36,391 nucleotides of DNA, taken from the NCBI GenBank assembly GCA_003244255.1, contig QHCD01000001.1:23227-59617 (forward strand), in the 5' to 3' direction. The position numbers and the translations under genes are program-made. Of this stretch, positions 7,216-15,157 are shown piece by piece (position 1 is the stretch's first letter; every line of letters starts with the position of its first letter). The notes beneath the pieces were generated by a model that searched no databases, was not told where the DNA came from, and saw only the letters and a list, made by a program, of their open reading frames with translations. Origin of the DNA: Pseudonocardiales bacterium (GTDB lineage Bacteria > Actinomycetota > Actinomycetes > Mycobacteriales > QHCD01).

Positions 7216-8004
7216 GTGAGCAGCAACCCAGCGTTCGGCCGGGACGGCGAGGTCTTCCGGTCGGCATCGCGCGAGTACGCGAAGTTCTCCCCGCCGACGC
7301 CGAGCGCCACCGACCTGCAGAACATGTACGACCGCCCGGCCTACACGCCGGTCCGGCCGATGAGCCTCGACGACGTGGTGCTGCGCACGGCGGCAACCCT
7401 CGGCACGGTCGTCGCCGCTGGCGCCGTCGCCTGGACGTTCAACGTCCTGGCCCTCGCGCTGCCGGCCGCGCTGGTCGGCTTCGTACTCGCGCTTGTCATC
7501 ATGTTCAGGCGGCTCGCGAACCCGCCGCTGGTGCTCGCCTACGCCGCATGCGAGGGCGTGTTCCTGGGCGCGATCAGCCACGTCTACGACTCGCGCTATC
7601 CCGGGATCGTCGTGCAGGCCGTGATCGGCACCGCCGGCGTGTTCGCCGGCATGCTCGTCGTCTACAAGACCGGCGCGATCCGGGTGACGCCACGCTTCAA
7701 CCGCAGGCTGCTGGCCGGCCTGTTCGGCGTCGTCGCGGTCATGCTGGTGAACGGCATCGCTAGCCTGATCGCCGGCCACGACGCGCTCGGCGTCCGCAGC
7801 GCGGGGCCGATCGGGATCGTGTTCAGCCTGGTCTGCATCGCGCTCGCCGCGGCGGCGTTCCTGTCCGACTTCGACATGATCGACCGCGCGATCCGGGCCG
7901 GCGTGCCGGAGCGCTACGCCTGGTACTCGGCCTTCGGACTCACCGTCACGCTGGTGTGGCTCTACCTGGAGATCCTGCGGCTGCTCGGCTATGCCCGCCA
8001 GTGA
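7216..8004 (+). CDS. Bax inhibitor-1 / YccA family membrane protein
   Basis: A 262-residue integral membrane protein with a soluble N-terminal 55 residues and about seven membrane helices. The family signature is at the C-terminal side: the acidic FDMID stretch (SDFDMIDRAI), then helix residues ending YLEILRLLGYARQ. In the BI-1/TMBIM family these acidic residues line a pH-sensitive calcium leak path; the role in actinobacteria is not established. Start GTG 7216 has SD GAGAGGAAC upstream. A -10-like TAGGGT lies about 65 nt upstream near 7145. The last four codons (Ala-Arg-Gln-stop) form the first copy of a five-fold 12-bp tandem repeat. Confidence 0.92.
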   Translation: MSSNPAFGRDGEVFRSASREYAKFSPPTPSATDLQNMYDRPAYTPVRPMSLDDVVLRTAATLGTVVAAGAVAWTFNVLALALPAALVGFVLALVIMFRRLANPPLVLAYAACEGVFLGAISHVYDSRYPGIVVQAVIGTAGVFAGMLVVYKTGAIRVTPRFNRRLLAGLFGVVAVMLVNGIASLIAGHDALGVRSAGPIGIVFSLVCIALAAAAFLSDFDMIDRAIRAGVPERYAWYSAFGLTVTLVWLYLEILRLLGYARQ

Positions 8005-8052
8005 GCCCGCCAGTGAGCCCGCCAGTGAGCCCGCCAGTGAGCCCGCCAGTGA
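7993..8052. repeat. Five perfect 12-bp tandem copies spanning a stop codon
   Basis: GCCCGCCAGTGA is repeated exactly at 7993, 8005, 8017, 8029 and 8041. The first copy encodes Ala-Arg-Gln-stop of the BI-1-like gene; the other four lie after the stop, each carrying an in-frame TGA. It lies just upstream of the -10-like element of the PAP2 transcript. Confidence 0.97.
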
Positions 8053-8069
8053 TTCGGCCGGCCTGACGG

Positions 8070-8075
8070 TAGAGT
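8070..8075 (+). promoter_or_regulatory. -10-like hexamer TAGAGT, leaderless start at 8083
   Basis: TAGAGT followed by 7 nt and an ATG at 8083. This spacing places the transcription start at or next to the ATG of the short ORF preceding the PAP2 gene. Confidence 0.5.
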
Positions 8076-8082
8076 TTGGGCC

Positions 8083-8118
8083 ATGAAACGGGCGGCAAGG
8101 GGGGTGGCGGTCCGGTGA
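8083..8118 (+). CDS. Putative 11-residue leader ORF coupled to the PAP2 gene
   Basis: ATG 8083 opens the frame MKRAARGVAVR and ends in TGA at 8116-8118. That stop overlaps GTG 8115, the likely PAP2 start, in a GTGA arrangement. A -10-like hexamer 7 nt before the ATG suggests leaderless translation of the short ORF with re-initiation at the PAP2 gene. The AAGGGGGG run inside the ORF can act as the SD for GTG 8115. Whether the peptide has a role or only delivers ribosomes is unknown. Confidence 0.45.
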   Translation: MKRAARGVAVR

Positions 8119-8960
8119 CCGTCACGCTCACTCCGTCCACGCAGACAGCTCCGACGGAGCGCCGGCGTTCGCTGGTACCGCACCGGCGGCTCACCCGTCC
8201 AGCTCCGCTGCTCGAGCTCGCGATCCTCGGCCTCGGGTACACCGCGTACGAGCTGACCCGCGTCGCCGTAGCCGGTTCGACCCGGTCGGCGATGATCGAC
8301 GGACGCCGGATCTACCGGCTCGAGCAGTTGCTGCACCTCTCGCCGGAACGCTGGCTCAACGGCGTGCTCTCCGTCCGCCCGGGGCTGGCGCACATCGCCG
8401 GTTACTACTACACGACGCTGCACTTCGTCGTGACGCTCGCGGTGCTGGCCTGGCTGTACTGGCGGCATCCGGGGAACTACCGCACGATGCGCACCGCCCT
8501 CGTGGCCGCCACCTTGCCGAGCCTGCTGGCGTTCTGGCTCTTCCCCGCCGCGCCGCCGCGCTTCGCCATCCCGCACCTGTCCGACACGCTGGATGACCTG
8601 CACATCGCCGGCGTGCTCGCGCCGCGCGCCTCGGCCGGCATGGCCAATCTCTACGCCGCGATGCCAAGCCTGCACGTGGCCTGGGCGGCGTGGTGCGCCC
8701 TGTCGATCTGGGCCGTCTTCCGGCGCGAGCACCGATACCTGGCGCTGCTGCCGTGGACCTATCCGATCGCGACCGCGCTCGTCGTCATCTCCACGGCGAA
8801 CCACTACTTCCTCGACGCACCCGCGGGGCTGCTGGCGCTTGCCCTCGGCGTGTGGGTCGCGGTGCAACGGGAACACCTCGTCGGGCTGTCCTACCGGGCC
8901 GGTCGCTGGCTCGGGCAGCCGATGGTGCAGGTCGGCAAGGCGATGGCCGGCGAGCGCTGA
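8115..8960 (+). CDS. PAP2-superfamily membrane phosphatase/transferase
   Basis: A 281-residue protein with about six membrane helices. The PAP2 signatures are PSLH (184-187), the general acid-base histidine, and the later ANHYFLDA block with the catalytic His230 and Asp234. The architecture is that of the Aur1/inositol-phosphotransferase-like subgroup (long N-terminal helices, MPSLHVAWAAW, HYFLDAPAG) rather than the BcrC type. Likely substrates are membrane lipid phosphates, acting at the outer face. GTG 8115 is chosen because it is preceded by AAGGGGGGTGG and overlaps the leader-ORF stop; an upstream in-frame start at 8076 would lack a ribosome site. Confidence 0.88.
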   Translation: MTVTLTPSTQTAPTERRRSLVPHRRLTRPAPLLELAILGLGYTAYELTRVAVAGSTRSAMIDGRRIYRLEQLLHLSPERWLNGVLSVRPGLAHIAGYYYTTLHFVVTLAVLAWLYWRHPGNYRTMRTALVAATLPSLLAFWLFPAAPPRFAIPHLSDTLDDLHIAGVLAPRASAGMANLYAAMPSLHVAWAAWCALSIWAVFRREHRYLALLPWTYPIATALVVISTANHYFLDAPAGLLALALGVWVAVQREHLVGLSYRAGRWLGQPMVQVGKAMAGER

Positions 8961-8984
8961 AGCCCGGTCCTGGTGCGGGAGGCT

Positions 8985-10205
8985 TCAGGCGAGCCGCTCG
9001 ATGATCATCGCCATGCCCTGGCCGCCGCCGACGCACATCGTCTCCAGGCCGATGGTCTTGTCCCGGGCCTGCAGGCTGTGCAGCAGGGTGCCGGTGATGC
9101 GCGCACCGGTCATCCCGAACGGGTGTCCGACCGCGATGGCACCGCCGTTGACGTTCAGCCTCTCAATGTCGACGCCGAGGTCGCGGTAGGACGGGATCAC
9201 CTGAGCGGCAAAGGCCTCGTTGATCTCCACCAGGTCGATGTCGTCGATGATAAGGCCCGCGCGGGCCAGCGCCTGGCGGGAGGCTGCTACCGGTCCGAGC
9301 CCCATGATCTCCGGGGACAGCGCCGTCACCCCGGTCGACACGATGCGGGCCATCGGCGTGATCCCCAGCTCGGCCGCCTTCGTCGCGGACATGATCACCA
9401 CGGCGGCAGCACCGTCGTTGAGCGGGCAGCAGTTGCCGGCGGTGATTCGCCCGTCCGGGCGGAACACCGGCTTCAGCCCGGCGACGCCCTCCATCGTCAC
9501 GCCGGGGCGCGGCCCGTCGTCGGCGTCGACCACCCGGCCGTCGGGGCGGGTGACCGGGGTGATCTCGGCCGCCCAGAAGCCGTCGGCGACCGCCTTCTCC
9601 GCCAGGTTCTGGCTCCGGACGCCGAAGGCGTCCATCTCCTCGCGGCTGACATCCTTGATCTGCGCCAGGTTCTCGGCGGTCTGGCCCATGGCGAGGTAGA
9701 CGTCGGGCAGGGCGTTGTCCGCGCGCGGATCGGTCCACGGCGGTGCGTCGCCGTGCGTTCGCTGCTCGGACCGGGTGCGCGCGTCGTCGAACTGCGGATT
9801 CTGGGTGTTCGGCCAGGAATCGCTGCTGCCGGCCGCGAACCGTGACACGCACTCGACGCCGGCGGACACGAAGATGTCACCCTCGCCGGCCTTGATGGCG
9901 TGAAAGGCCATCCGGGTCGTCTGCAGGCTGGACGAGCAGTACCGGTTGACCGTCGTCCCGGGCAGGTTGTCGTAGCCGAGCAGCACGGCGACGACGCGGG
10001 CCAGGTTGAAACCCTGCTCGCCGCCTGGCAGGCCGCAGCCGAGCATCAGGTCGTCGATCTGCGCCGGGTCGAGCGCCGGGACCTTGGTCAGCGCCGCGTT
10101 GACGATCGAGGCCGCCAGGTCGTCGGGCCGGAAGTCGACCAGCGAGCCCTTGCCGGCGCGGCCGATCGGCGAACGGGCGGTGGCGACGATGACGGCGTCG
10201 GGCAT
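8985..10205 (-). CDS. Thiolase, acetyl-CoA C-acyltransferase (FadA3-like)
   Basis: A 406-residue thiolase that cleaves 3-ketoacyl-CoA in beta-oxidation or condenses acetyl-CoA. The nucleophilic Cys90 lies in VNRYCSSS. His361 is in GGAIAVGHPFGMTGAR and the second catalytic Cys391 is in ETMCVGGGQG. Length is standard. The best positional match is M. tuberculosis Rv1074c (fadA3), given the same neighbours and orientation. The start ATG 10205 has AAGGAG 5-6 nt upstream. It is last of three minus-strand genes, 66 nt after the second SGNH hydrolase. Chain-length preference cannot be read from sequence. Confidence 0.92.
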   Translation of the reverse strand: MPDAVIVATARSPIGRAGKGSLVDFRPDDLAASIVNAALTKVPALDPAQIDDLMLGCGLPGGEQGFNLARVVAVLLGYDNLPGTTVNRYCSSSLQTTRMAFHAIKAGEGDIFVSAGVECVSRFAAGSSDSWPNTQNPQFDDARTRSEQRTHGDAPPWTDPRADNALPDVYLAMGQTAENLAQIKDVSREEMDAFGVRSQNLAEKAVADGFWAAEITPVTRPDGRVVDADDGPRPGVTMEGVAGLKPVFRPDGRITAGNCCPLNDGAAAVVIMSATKAAELGITPMARIVSTGVTALSPEIMGLGPVAASRQALARAGLIIDDIDLVEINEAFAAQVIPSYRDLGVDIERLNVNGGAIAVGHPFGMTGARITGTLLHSLQARDKTIGLETMCVGGGQGMAMIIERLA

Positions 10206-10232
10206 CGGGCTCCTTGGGGGCCGTTGGGCGGT

Positions 10233-10258
10233 TGCTGGCGACTTCTGCTGGCGACTTC
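10233..10258. repeat. 13-bp perfect tandem duplication
   Basis: TGCTGGCGACTTC occurs twice in direct succession (10233-10245 and 10246-10258) in the 66-nt gap between the thiolase and SGNH hydrolase genes. No hairpin or coding role is apparent. Confidence 0.9.
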
Positions 10259-10271
10259 GAAGGTTGGTCTG

Positions 10272-11042
10272 CTAGATGGTTGCCGGCGTTCCGGCGGCGC
10301 GGGTGACGGCGGGCAGCAGCGCCTCGGCCCACAGTCGGTAACCGTCGGCCGACGGGTGCAGCCGGTCCTCACAGTAGGTGCCGCGGTCGGCCCGGAAGAC
10401 CCGGCCGGTCCGGGCCGCGAGGTCGACCGCCGTGCCGCCGGCCACGCGCGTCGCCGCTGCCTGCGCGGTCGCGAGCATCGCGCCCCGCGCCCCGATCACC
10501 GTGCGCAGCGGCTGCGGCCATGCCGGCGTCGATCCGAGGTCGGGGCAGGTGCCCACGACGACCCGCACGCCGGCCTCAGAGAGCCGCCGCACCGCCCCCC
10601 CGAGACGCTCTGCCGATCGGGAGATCGCCGAGCACCGGCGCACGTCGCCCGCGCCGATCAAGATCACGGCGACGTCGGGATGGCCGAGCAGGGCACGAGA
10701 AACCTGCGGCCCGAGGTCTCCGGCGGCGGAGTTCGCGACCGCGCTCGAGGACAACCGGACGCACCGCCCGGTGGCCGCAACGGCCTGGGCAAGCTGCCCG
10801 CCGACCGTCTCGGCGCCCTCGCGCACGCCGACGCCGCAGGCGGTCGAGTCACCGAGCATGGCCAGGCGCAGCGCCGGGCCGGATCGGGCGCCGACGACGG
10901 TGTCCTGCATGGGCGCGCCGTCCGGCGGCAGGAAGCCACGCCGGCAGGCAAGGGCGTATTCGGTCAGCAGCACCCCGGTTCCGGCCAGCGCGATCGACAT
11001 CAGGCCGGTCGCGCCGAGAACGAATAATCGGACGGCGTCCAC
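10272..11042 (-). CDS. SGNH/GDSL-type hydrolase, atypical block III
   Basis: A 256-residue protein with an N-terminal hydrophobic segment (about 6-28) that should anchor or export it. The catalytic nucleophile motif is LGDSTACG (GDS 64-66). The C-terminal DxxH motif is DRLHPSADGY (Asp226, His229). Block III, normally GxND, reads GAGD (130-133), so the oxyanion-hole Asn is Gly here. The upstream neighbour keeps the normal GAND, so this copy may have altered or weakened activity. GTG 11042 follows the neighbour's stop by 10 nt, with TAAGG as ribosome site. Substrate unknown; lipid or sugar esters are typical for the family. Confidence 0.85.
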   Translation of the reverse strand: MDAVRLFVLGATGLMSIALAGTGVLLTEYALACRRGFLPPDGAPMQDTVVGARSGPALRLAMLGDSTACGVGVREGAETVGGQLAQAVAATGRCVRLSSSAVANSAAGDLGPQVSRALLGHPDVAVILIGAGDVRRCSAISRSAERLGGAVRRLSEAGVRVVVGTCPDLGSTPAWPQPLRTVIGARGAMLATAQAAATRVAGGTAVDLAARTGRVFRADRGTYCEDRLHPSADGYRLWAEALLPAVTRAAGTPATI

Positions 11043-11052
11043 GCGCCTTAGG

Positions 11053-12045
11053 TTACGTCGCTTCTTCGGGTTCGGGCAGGTCCGGCGGATCGTGGCGCCG
11101 CAGCTTCGCCCAGCGTCCGCCCGGACCGAGGTCGTGGCCGTCGACCTGTGCCGGCGTCACCTCGGTGCCGGCGCGCCCGGCCGCGCGGGCCGCCGCCTTC
11201 GCGACCGGCCGGATACCTTCGCCGCGCAGCGGACTCGGCGGCCGGTCGTTCTCCTCCGGCCACACGTCCAGCGCGGCGCACACGGTGGGCAGCATGACGG
11301 CCGCCGCCGCCGCGTATCCCTCCGCCGACGGGTGGAAACGGTCGGCGGAGAACATCTCCAGCGGCCGCGCGGCAAACTCCGGACCCAGCACGTCGGAGAG
11401 CGATACGGTGCGCCCGCCTGCCTCGACGGTGGCGATTGTCTGGGCGGCGGCGAGGTTGCGGCTCCAGACGCGGGCGATCCAGCGCAGCGGCGGTGCGATC
11501 GGCTTGACCGAGCCGAGATCGGGGCAGGTCGCGACGACGATCTCGACGCCCACCTCGCGCAGCCGAGCCACCGCTTCGGCAAGGTGCCGCACCGACTCCG
11601 CCGGTCGCACGCGGTGCGTGACATCGTTCGCGCCGATCATCAGCACCGCGACGTCCGGCCGGTCGTCGAGCAGCCTGTCTACCTGCGGGGCGAGCGCTTC
11701 GGCCATCGCACCGACGATCGCGACGTTGACCAACCGCACCGGACGCTCGGCCAGTTCGGACAGCCCGGCGGCGAGCAGCACCCCCGGTGTCTCCAGTGCT
11801 GTGGCGACGCCCAGTCCCGCGGCCGTGGAGTCGCCCATCATCGCGAGCACGATCGGCTCGCCGCCGTCAGCGCCCCACACGCCTTCGGTGACCGGCGCCC
11901 TCGCGTCGGGGATGCCGACCGAGCGGCGGGCGATCTTCACCTCGCTGAACAACAGGCCGGCGACCGCGGCACCGAGCAGGCCGAGGCCGCCGCCTCCGTA
12001 AGCGGCGGTGGTGGCGATCCGGCGCGCGCGGCTGGCCCTGGTCAC
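11053..12045 (-). CDS. SGNH/GDSL-type hydrolase (Rv1075c-like position)
   Basis: A 330-residue exported or membrane-anchored esterase-type hydrolase. The hydrophobic GGGGLGLLGAAVAGLLF segment (about 17-33) follows an Arg-rich start. Catalytic motifs are GDSTAAG (GDS 71-73), GAND (138-141) and DRFHPSAEGY (Asp235, His238). It has a basic C-terminal extension of about 70 residues. Two earlier in-frame starts exist (ATG 12084 and GTG 12054). I prefer GTG 12045, which has GGGGGTGAG 5-6 nt upstream and begins VTRASRARRIA, a familiar N-terminus of this family. It stands divergent from cbs, with 37 nt between starts, and leads a three-gene minus-strand operon. Position and orientation match M. tuberculosis Rv1075c. 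Confidence 0.88.
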   Translation of the reverse strand: MTRASRARRIATTAAYGGGGLGLLGAAVAGLLFSEVKIARRSVGIPDARAPVTEGVWGADGGEPIVLAMMGDSTAAGLGVATALETPGVLLAAGLSELAERPVRLVNVAIVGAMAEALAPQVDRLLDDRPDVAVLMIGANDVTHRVRPAESVRHLAEAVARLREVGVEIVVATCPDLGSVKPIAPPLRWIARVWSRNLAAAQTIATVEAGGRTVSLSDVLGPEFAARPLEMFSADRFHPSAEGYAAAAAVMLPTVCAALDVWPEENDRPPSPLRGEGIRPVAKAAARAAGRAGTEVTPAQVDGHDLGPGGRWAKLRRHDPPDLPEPEEAT

Positions 12046-12069
12046 GGCTCTCACCCCCGGTGCCGAGGC

Positions 12070-12075
12070 TAGCCT
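12070..12075 (+). promoter_or_regulatory. -10-like hexamer TAGCCT before cbs
   Basis: TAGCCT, then 7 nt, then ATG 12083 with no SD in between, so a leaderless cbs mRNA is likely. Confidence 0.5.
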
Positions 12076-12082
12076 GTGCGGC

Positions 12083-13450
12083 ATGCGCTACTGCGAGTCG
12101 CTCGTCGAGCTGATCGGCAACACGCCGCTGGTACGGCTGTCCCGGGTCACCGACGGCGTCGAGTCACTCGTACTGGCCAAGGTCGAGTACTTCAATCCCG
12201 GCGGTTCGGTGAAGGACCGCATCGCGCTGCGGATGGTGGAGGCGGCCGAGGCGTCTGGCGTGTTGCAGCCGGGCGGCACCATCGTCGAACCGACCAGCGG
12301 CAACACCGGAGTCGGGCTCGCGATCGTGGCGCAGCTGAAGGGCTATCGCTGCATCTTCGTCGTGCCCGACAAGGTGTCCAGCGACAAGGTCGACGTCCTG
12401 CGGGCCTACGGCGCGTACGTCGAGGTCTGCCCGACCGCCGTCGACCCCGACGACCCACGCTCCTACTACCGGGTGTCCGATCGGCTGGCGAGCGAGACCG
12501 CTGGCGGCTGGAAGCCCGATCAGTACGCGAACGCCGCCAACCCCGACTCGCACTACGCCGCCACCGGCCCGGAGATCTGGGACCAGACCGACGGCCGGGT
12601 CACGCACTTCGTCGCGGGCATCGGCACCGGCGGGACGATCAGCGGTGCCGGCCGCTACCTCAAGGAGGTGAGCGACGGCCGAGTCCGGGTCATCGGGGCC
12701 GATCCAGAAGGATCGGTCTACTCCGGTGGCTCGGGTCGCCCGTACCTGGTCGAGGGGGTCGGCGAGGACTTCTGGCCGAGCACCTACGACCGCGGCGTAT
12801 GCGACGAGATCGTGCCGGTGAGCGATCGTGACTCGTTCGCGATGACACGGCGCCTCGCCCGCGAGGAGGGCCTGCTGGTCGGCGGCTCGTGCGGCATGGC
12901 GGTGGTCGCGGCGCTCTGCACCGCGCAGGCGGGCGGCCCCGACGCTGTCGTCGTCGTCCTGCTCCCCGACGGCGGCCGCGGCTACCTGTCCAAGATCTTC
13001 AACGACGAGTGGATGGCCGACTACGGATTCCTGCGCAGCGACGGCGAACGCAGCGTCGGCGAGGTGCTGGATGCAAAGGGCGGGCCGCTGCCGCAGTTTG
13101 TCCACGTGCACCCGCACGAGACCATCCGCGAGGCGATCGACATCCTGCGCGAATTCGACGTCTCCCAGATGCCGGTAGTGAAGACCGAGCCGCCGATACT
13201 CGCCGGCGAGGTAGTCGGCTCGGTGGTCGAGCGGGATCTGCTCGATGCCCTGTTCGCCGGGAAGGCGGCGCTGGCCGACCCGCTGGAGCGGCACATGTCG
13301 GCGCCGCTGCCGATGATCGGCGCCGGCGAGTCTGTGGGTGCCGCGATGACGGCGCTGGAGGCAGCGGGCGCCGCTGTCGTGCTCGCCGACGGCAAGCCGG
13401 TCGGCATACTGACCCGCCAGGACCTGCTGCGCTTCCTCGCCGACCGCTGA
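12083..13450 (+). CDS. cbs: Cystathionine beta-synthase with CBS-domain pair
   Basis: A 455-residue PLP enzyme that condenses serine (or O-acetylserine) with homocysteine to cystathionine, the first step of reverse transsulfuration. The PLP lysine is Lys44 in NPGGSVKDR. The EPTSGNTGVGLA substrate loop and the GTGGTISGAGRYLK phosphate-binding loop are present. Residues about 340-455 form two CBS repeats (VHPHETIREAIDIL and the final segment ending GILTRQDLLRFLADR), which may bind adenosyl ligands. Without the heme-binding N-terminus of the mammalian enzyme, it is a typical actinobacterial form (Rv1077-like). Its pathway partner metB lies 1.7 kb downstream. The mRNA is probably leaderless. Confidence 0.94.
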   Translation: MRYCESLVELIGNTPLVRLSRVTDGVESLVLAKVEYFNPGGSVKDRIALRMVEAAEASGVLQPGGTIVEPTSGNTGVGLAIVAQLKGYRCIFVVPDKVSSDKVDVLRAYGAYVEVCPTAVDPDDPRSYYRVSDRLASETAGGWKPDQYANAANPDSHYAATGPEIWDQTDGRVTHFVAGIGTGGTISGAGRYLKEVSDGRVRVIGADPEGSVYSGGSGRPYLVEGVGEDFWPSTYDRGVCDEIVPVSDRDSFAMTRRLAREEGLLVGGSCGMAVVAALCTAQAGGPDAVVVVLLPDGGRGYLSKIFNDEWMADYGFLRSDGERSVGEVLDAKGGPLPQFVHVHPHETIREAIDILREFDVSQMPVVKTEPPILAGEVVGSVVERDLLDALFAGKAALADPLERHMSAPLPMIGAGESVGAAMTALEAAGAAVVLADGKPVGILTRQDLLRFLADR

Positions 13451-13478
13451 AGGTACTGACGCCTGAGAGCGTCCCTGA

Positions 13479-13691
13479 GTGACCGTCGCAATCGATCCGC
13501 GCGAGCCGGGACCGCTGTGCTGGTCCGGCCCATACGGCGAGATTCGCGCGCAGATCGTCGAGGAGTTGCCATCTGCGATCCAGGTGCACGCGGACGGGAT
13601 GGCGCTGCACGTCCGGCCACTCGTGGAGATTGAGGGCACGGATCCGTGGATGTCCCGCGTGCTGGCGCGGATGCGGGAACGCGGCGGCTAG
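13479..13691 (+). CDS. Small hypothetical protein
   Basis: A 70-residue soluble protein starting at GTG 13479, 28 nt after cbs. Only a weak purine run (GAGAG) precedes it. The sequence has no recognisable domain, signal or membrane segment. It is acidic in the middle (EIEGTDPWMSRVLARM near the end). It is plausibly cotranscribed with cbs. Its TAG shares the bases CTAG with the convergent dipeptidase stop, an arrangement that supports it as a real gene. Function unknown. Confidence 0.6.
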   Translation: MTVAIDPREPGPLCWSGPYGEIRAQIVEELPSAIQVHADGMALHVRPLVEIEGTDPWMSRVLARMRERGG

Positions 13692-15022
13692 CCCTGCGCG
13701 AGGTTACGCAGGAGTAGCGCCTCGGCCAGGCAGCCGCGGGCCAGCTCGTCGAGGTGCAGCGACTCGTTGGCGCCGTGTGCCCGCGTGTCGGGATCGGCGA
13801 CCCCGGTGAGCAGGATGGCCGCATCGGGGCAGGCCGCGGCGAATTCCGCGACGAACGGGATCGAGCCGCCGACGCCGATGTCGATCGGCGCCACGCCCCA
13901 GGCCTCCTCGAAGGCCGCGCGGGCGGCATCGTAGACGGGACCCTGCGCGTCGATGCGGTACGGCGACCCAGCCGCGCCGCGCGAGACCGTCACCCGCGCA
14001 CCCCAGGGTGCGCGCGACTCGAGGTGCGCGACCAGGGCATCCAGCGCGCGATCCGCGTCGTCACCTGGAGCGACCCGCAGGCTGACCTTGGCGCGCGCAG
14101 TTGGCGTCAGGACGTTCGCGACGTTGTCGGTGCGGGGTGCGTCGATGGCCAGCACGGCGATGGCCGGTCGGGTCCACTGCCGCGAGGTGAGGGTCCCGCT
14201 CCCGATCAGCGCAACCTCCGGCAGCACACCGGATTCCGCGCGCAGCCGGTCCTCGTCGAGATCGAGCCCGTCGGTGTCCTCGCCGAGGAGACCCTCGACG
14301 GCGACGTTGCCGTCGTCGTCGTGCAGGGTGGCGAGCAGCCGCACCAGTGCGGTAATCGCATCGGGTACCGGGCCGCTGTCACCGGAGTGGATGGCGTGGT
14401 CGAGCGTGCTCACCTCGACGACGCAGTCGGCGAGACCGCGAAGCGACGTCGACAGCGACGGACGGCCGACCGCCCAGTTGCCGGTGTCGGCGAGCACGAT
14501 CACGTCGCACGCGAGCCGGTCGCGGTGCTCCGCGAGGAAGGCACCCAGCGTCGGCGACCCGATCTCCTCCTCGCCTTCGACGAACACGCTCACGCCGACC
14601 GGCGGCTCGCCGCCGAATGCACGCAGCGCCGCGACATGCAGCGCGACGCCGGCCTTGTCGTCGGCCGTGCCGCGACCGTAGAGCCGGTCGCCGCGCACCG
14701 TCGGCTCGAACGGGTCGCTGTCCCACGCCTCGCGCGGACCGGTCGGCTGCACGTCGTGGTGGGCGTAGAGCAGCACGGTCGGAGCGCCCGGAGGTGCCGG
14801 TCGACGACCCACGACCGCCGGCCGGCCGCCCGGGACCCGCAGGATCTCGACGTCGGGCAGTCCGCTGTCACGAAGCAGGTCGGCGACGAATGCGGCGCTG
14901 GCCTCGACGTCGCCCGCGTGCGCGGGATCCGCCGAGACAGAAGGGATCCGCACCAGGGCGTCGAGCGCCGCGCGCGTTTCGGGCAGGACGGCGTCGATGG
15001 CGACATGCAGGTCTGTGGTCAC
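13688..15022 (-). CDS. M20-family metallo-dipeptidase
   Basis: A 444-residue zinc peptidase of the M20 (ArgE/DapE/CPG2) family, dipeptidase branch. Metal ligands are visible in LLYAHHDVQP (His88, Asp90 neighbourhood), in the YGRGTADDKAG block (Asp121 bridging the metals) and in VEGEEEIGSP (Glu151-153, catalytic base and ligand). Late ligands sit in the C-terminal GANESLH block. Substrates are probably dipeptides or acylated amino acids; specificity is not readable. The start GTG 15022 is 8 nt from a TAGCCT hexamer and also has GGAAG close by, so it may be leaderless. The gene lies between cbs and metB on the opposite strand and is not part of the M. tuberculosis order I recall. Confidence 0.9.
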   Translation of the reverse strand: MTTDLHVAIDAVLPETRAALDALVRIPSVSADPAHAGDVEASAAFVADLLRDSGLPDVEILRVPGGRPAVVGRRPAPPGAPTVLLYAHHDVQPTGPREAWDSDPFEPTVRGDRLYGRGTADDKAGVALHVAALRAFGGEPPVGVSVFVEGEEEIGSPTLGAFLAEHRDRLACDVIVLADTGNWAVGRPSLSTSLRGLADCVVEVSTLDHAIHSGDSGPVPDAITALVRLLATLHDDDGNVAVEGLLGEDTDGLDLDEDRLRAESGVLPEVALIGSGTLTSRQWTRPAIAVLAIDAPRTDNVANVLTPTARAKVSLRVAPGDDADRALDALVAHLESRAPWGARVTVSRGAAGSPYRIDAQGPVYDAARAAFEEAWGVAPIDIGVGGSIPFVAEFAAACPDAAILLTGVADPDTRAHGANESLHLDELARGCLAEALLLRNLAQG

Positions 15023-15030
15023 GGCTTCCG

Positions 15031-15036
15031 AGGCTA
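15031..15036 (-). promoter_or_regulatory. -10-like hexamer TAGCCT before the dipeptidase gene
   Basis: On the minus strand TAGCCT is followed by 8 nt and then GTG 15022, the same layout as the other leaderless candidates in the window. Confidence 0.4.
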
Positions 15037-15144
15037 GCTCGCGATCCTATCGATACCCTCGGCGCACCTGGCCCGGTGTCATTCCTCTCTCTTGGCACGA
15101 CGCGCTGCCGTCGGACCGCTCCTGGCCCGATGGGGCTGGGCCGC

Positions 15145-15150
15145 TACGGT
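15145..15150 (+). promoter_or_regulatory. -10-like hexamer TACGGT before metB
   Basis: TACGGT, then 7 nt, then GTG 15158. There is no SD upstream of this start, which supports leaderless initiation here and the choice of start. Confidence 0.5.
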
Positions 15151-15157
15151 ATCGGTC

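Noticed and set aside
12046..12082. SAM or cobalamin riboswitch before cbs or metB
   Set aside because: The divergent gap before cbs is 37 nt, and both genes appear to have leaderless starts.
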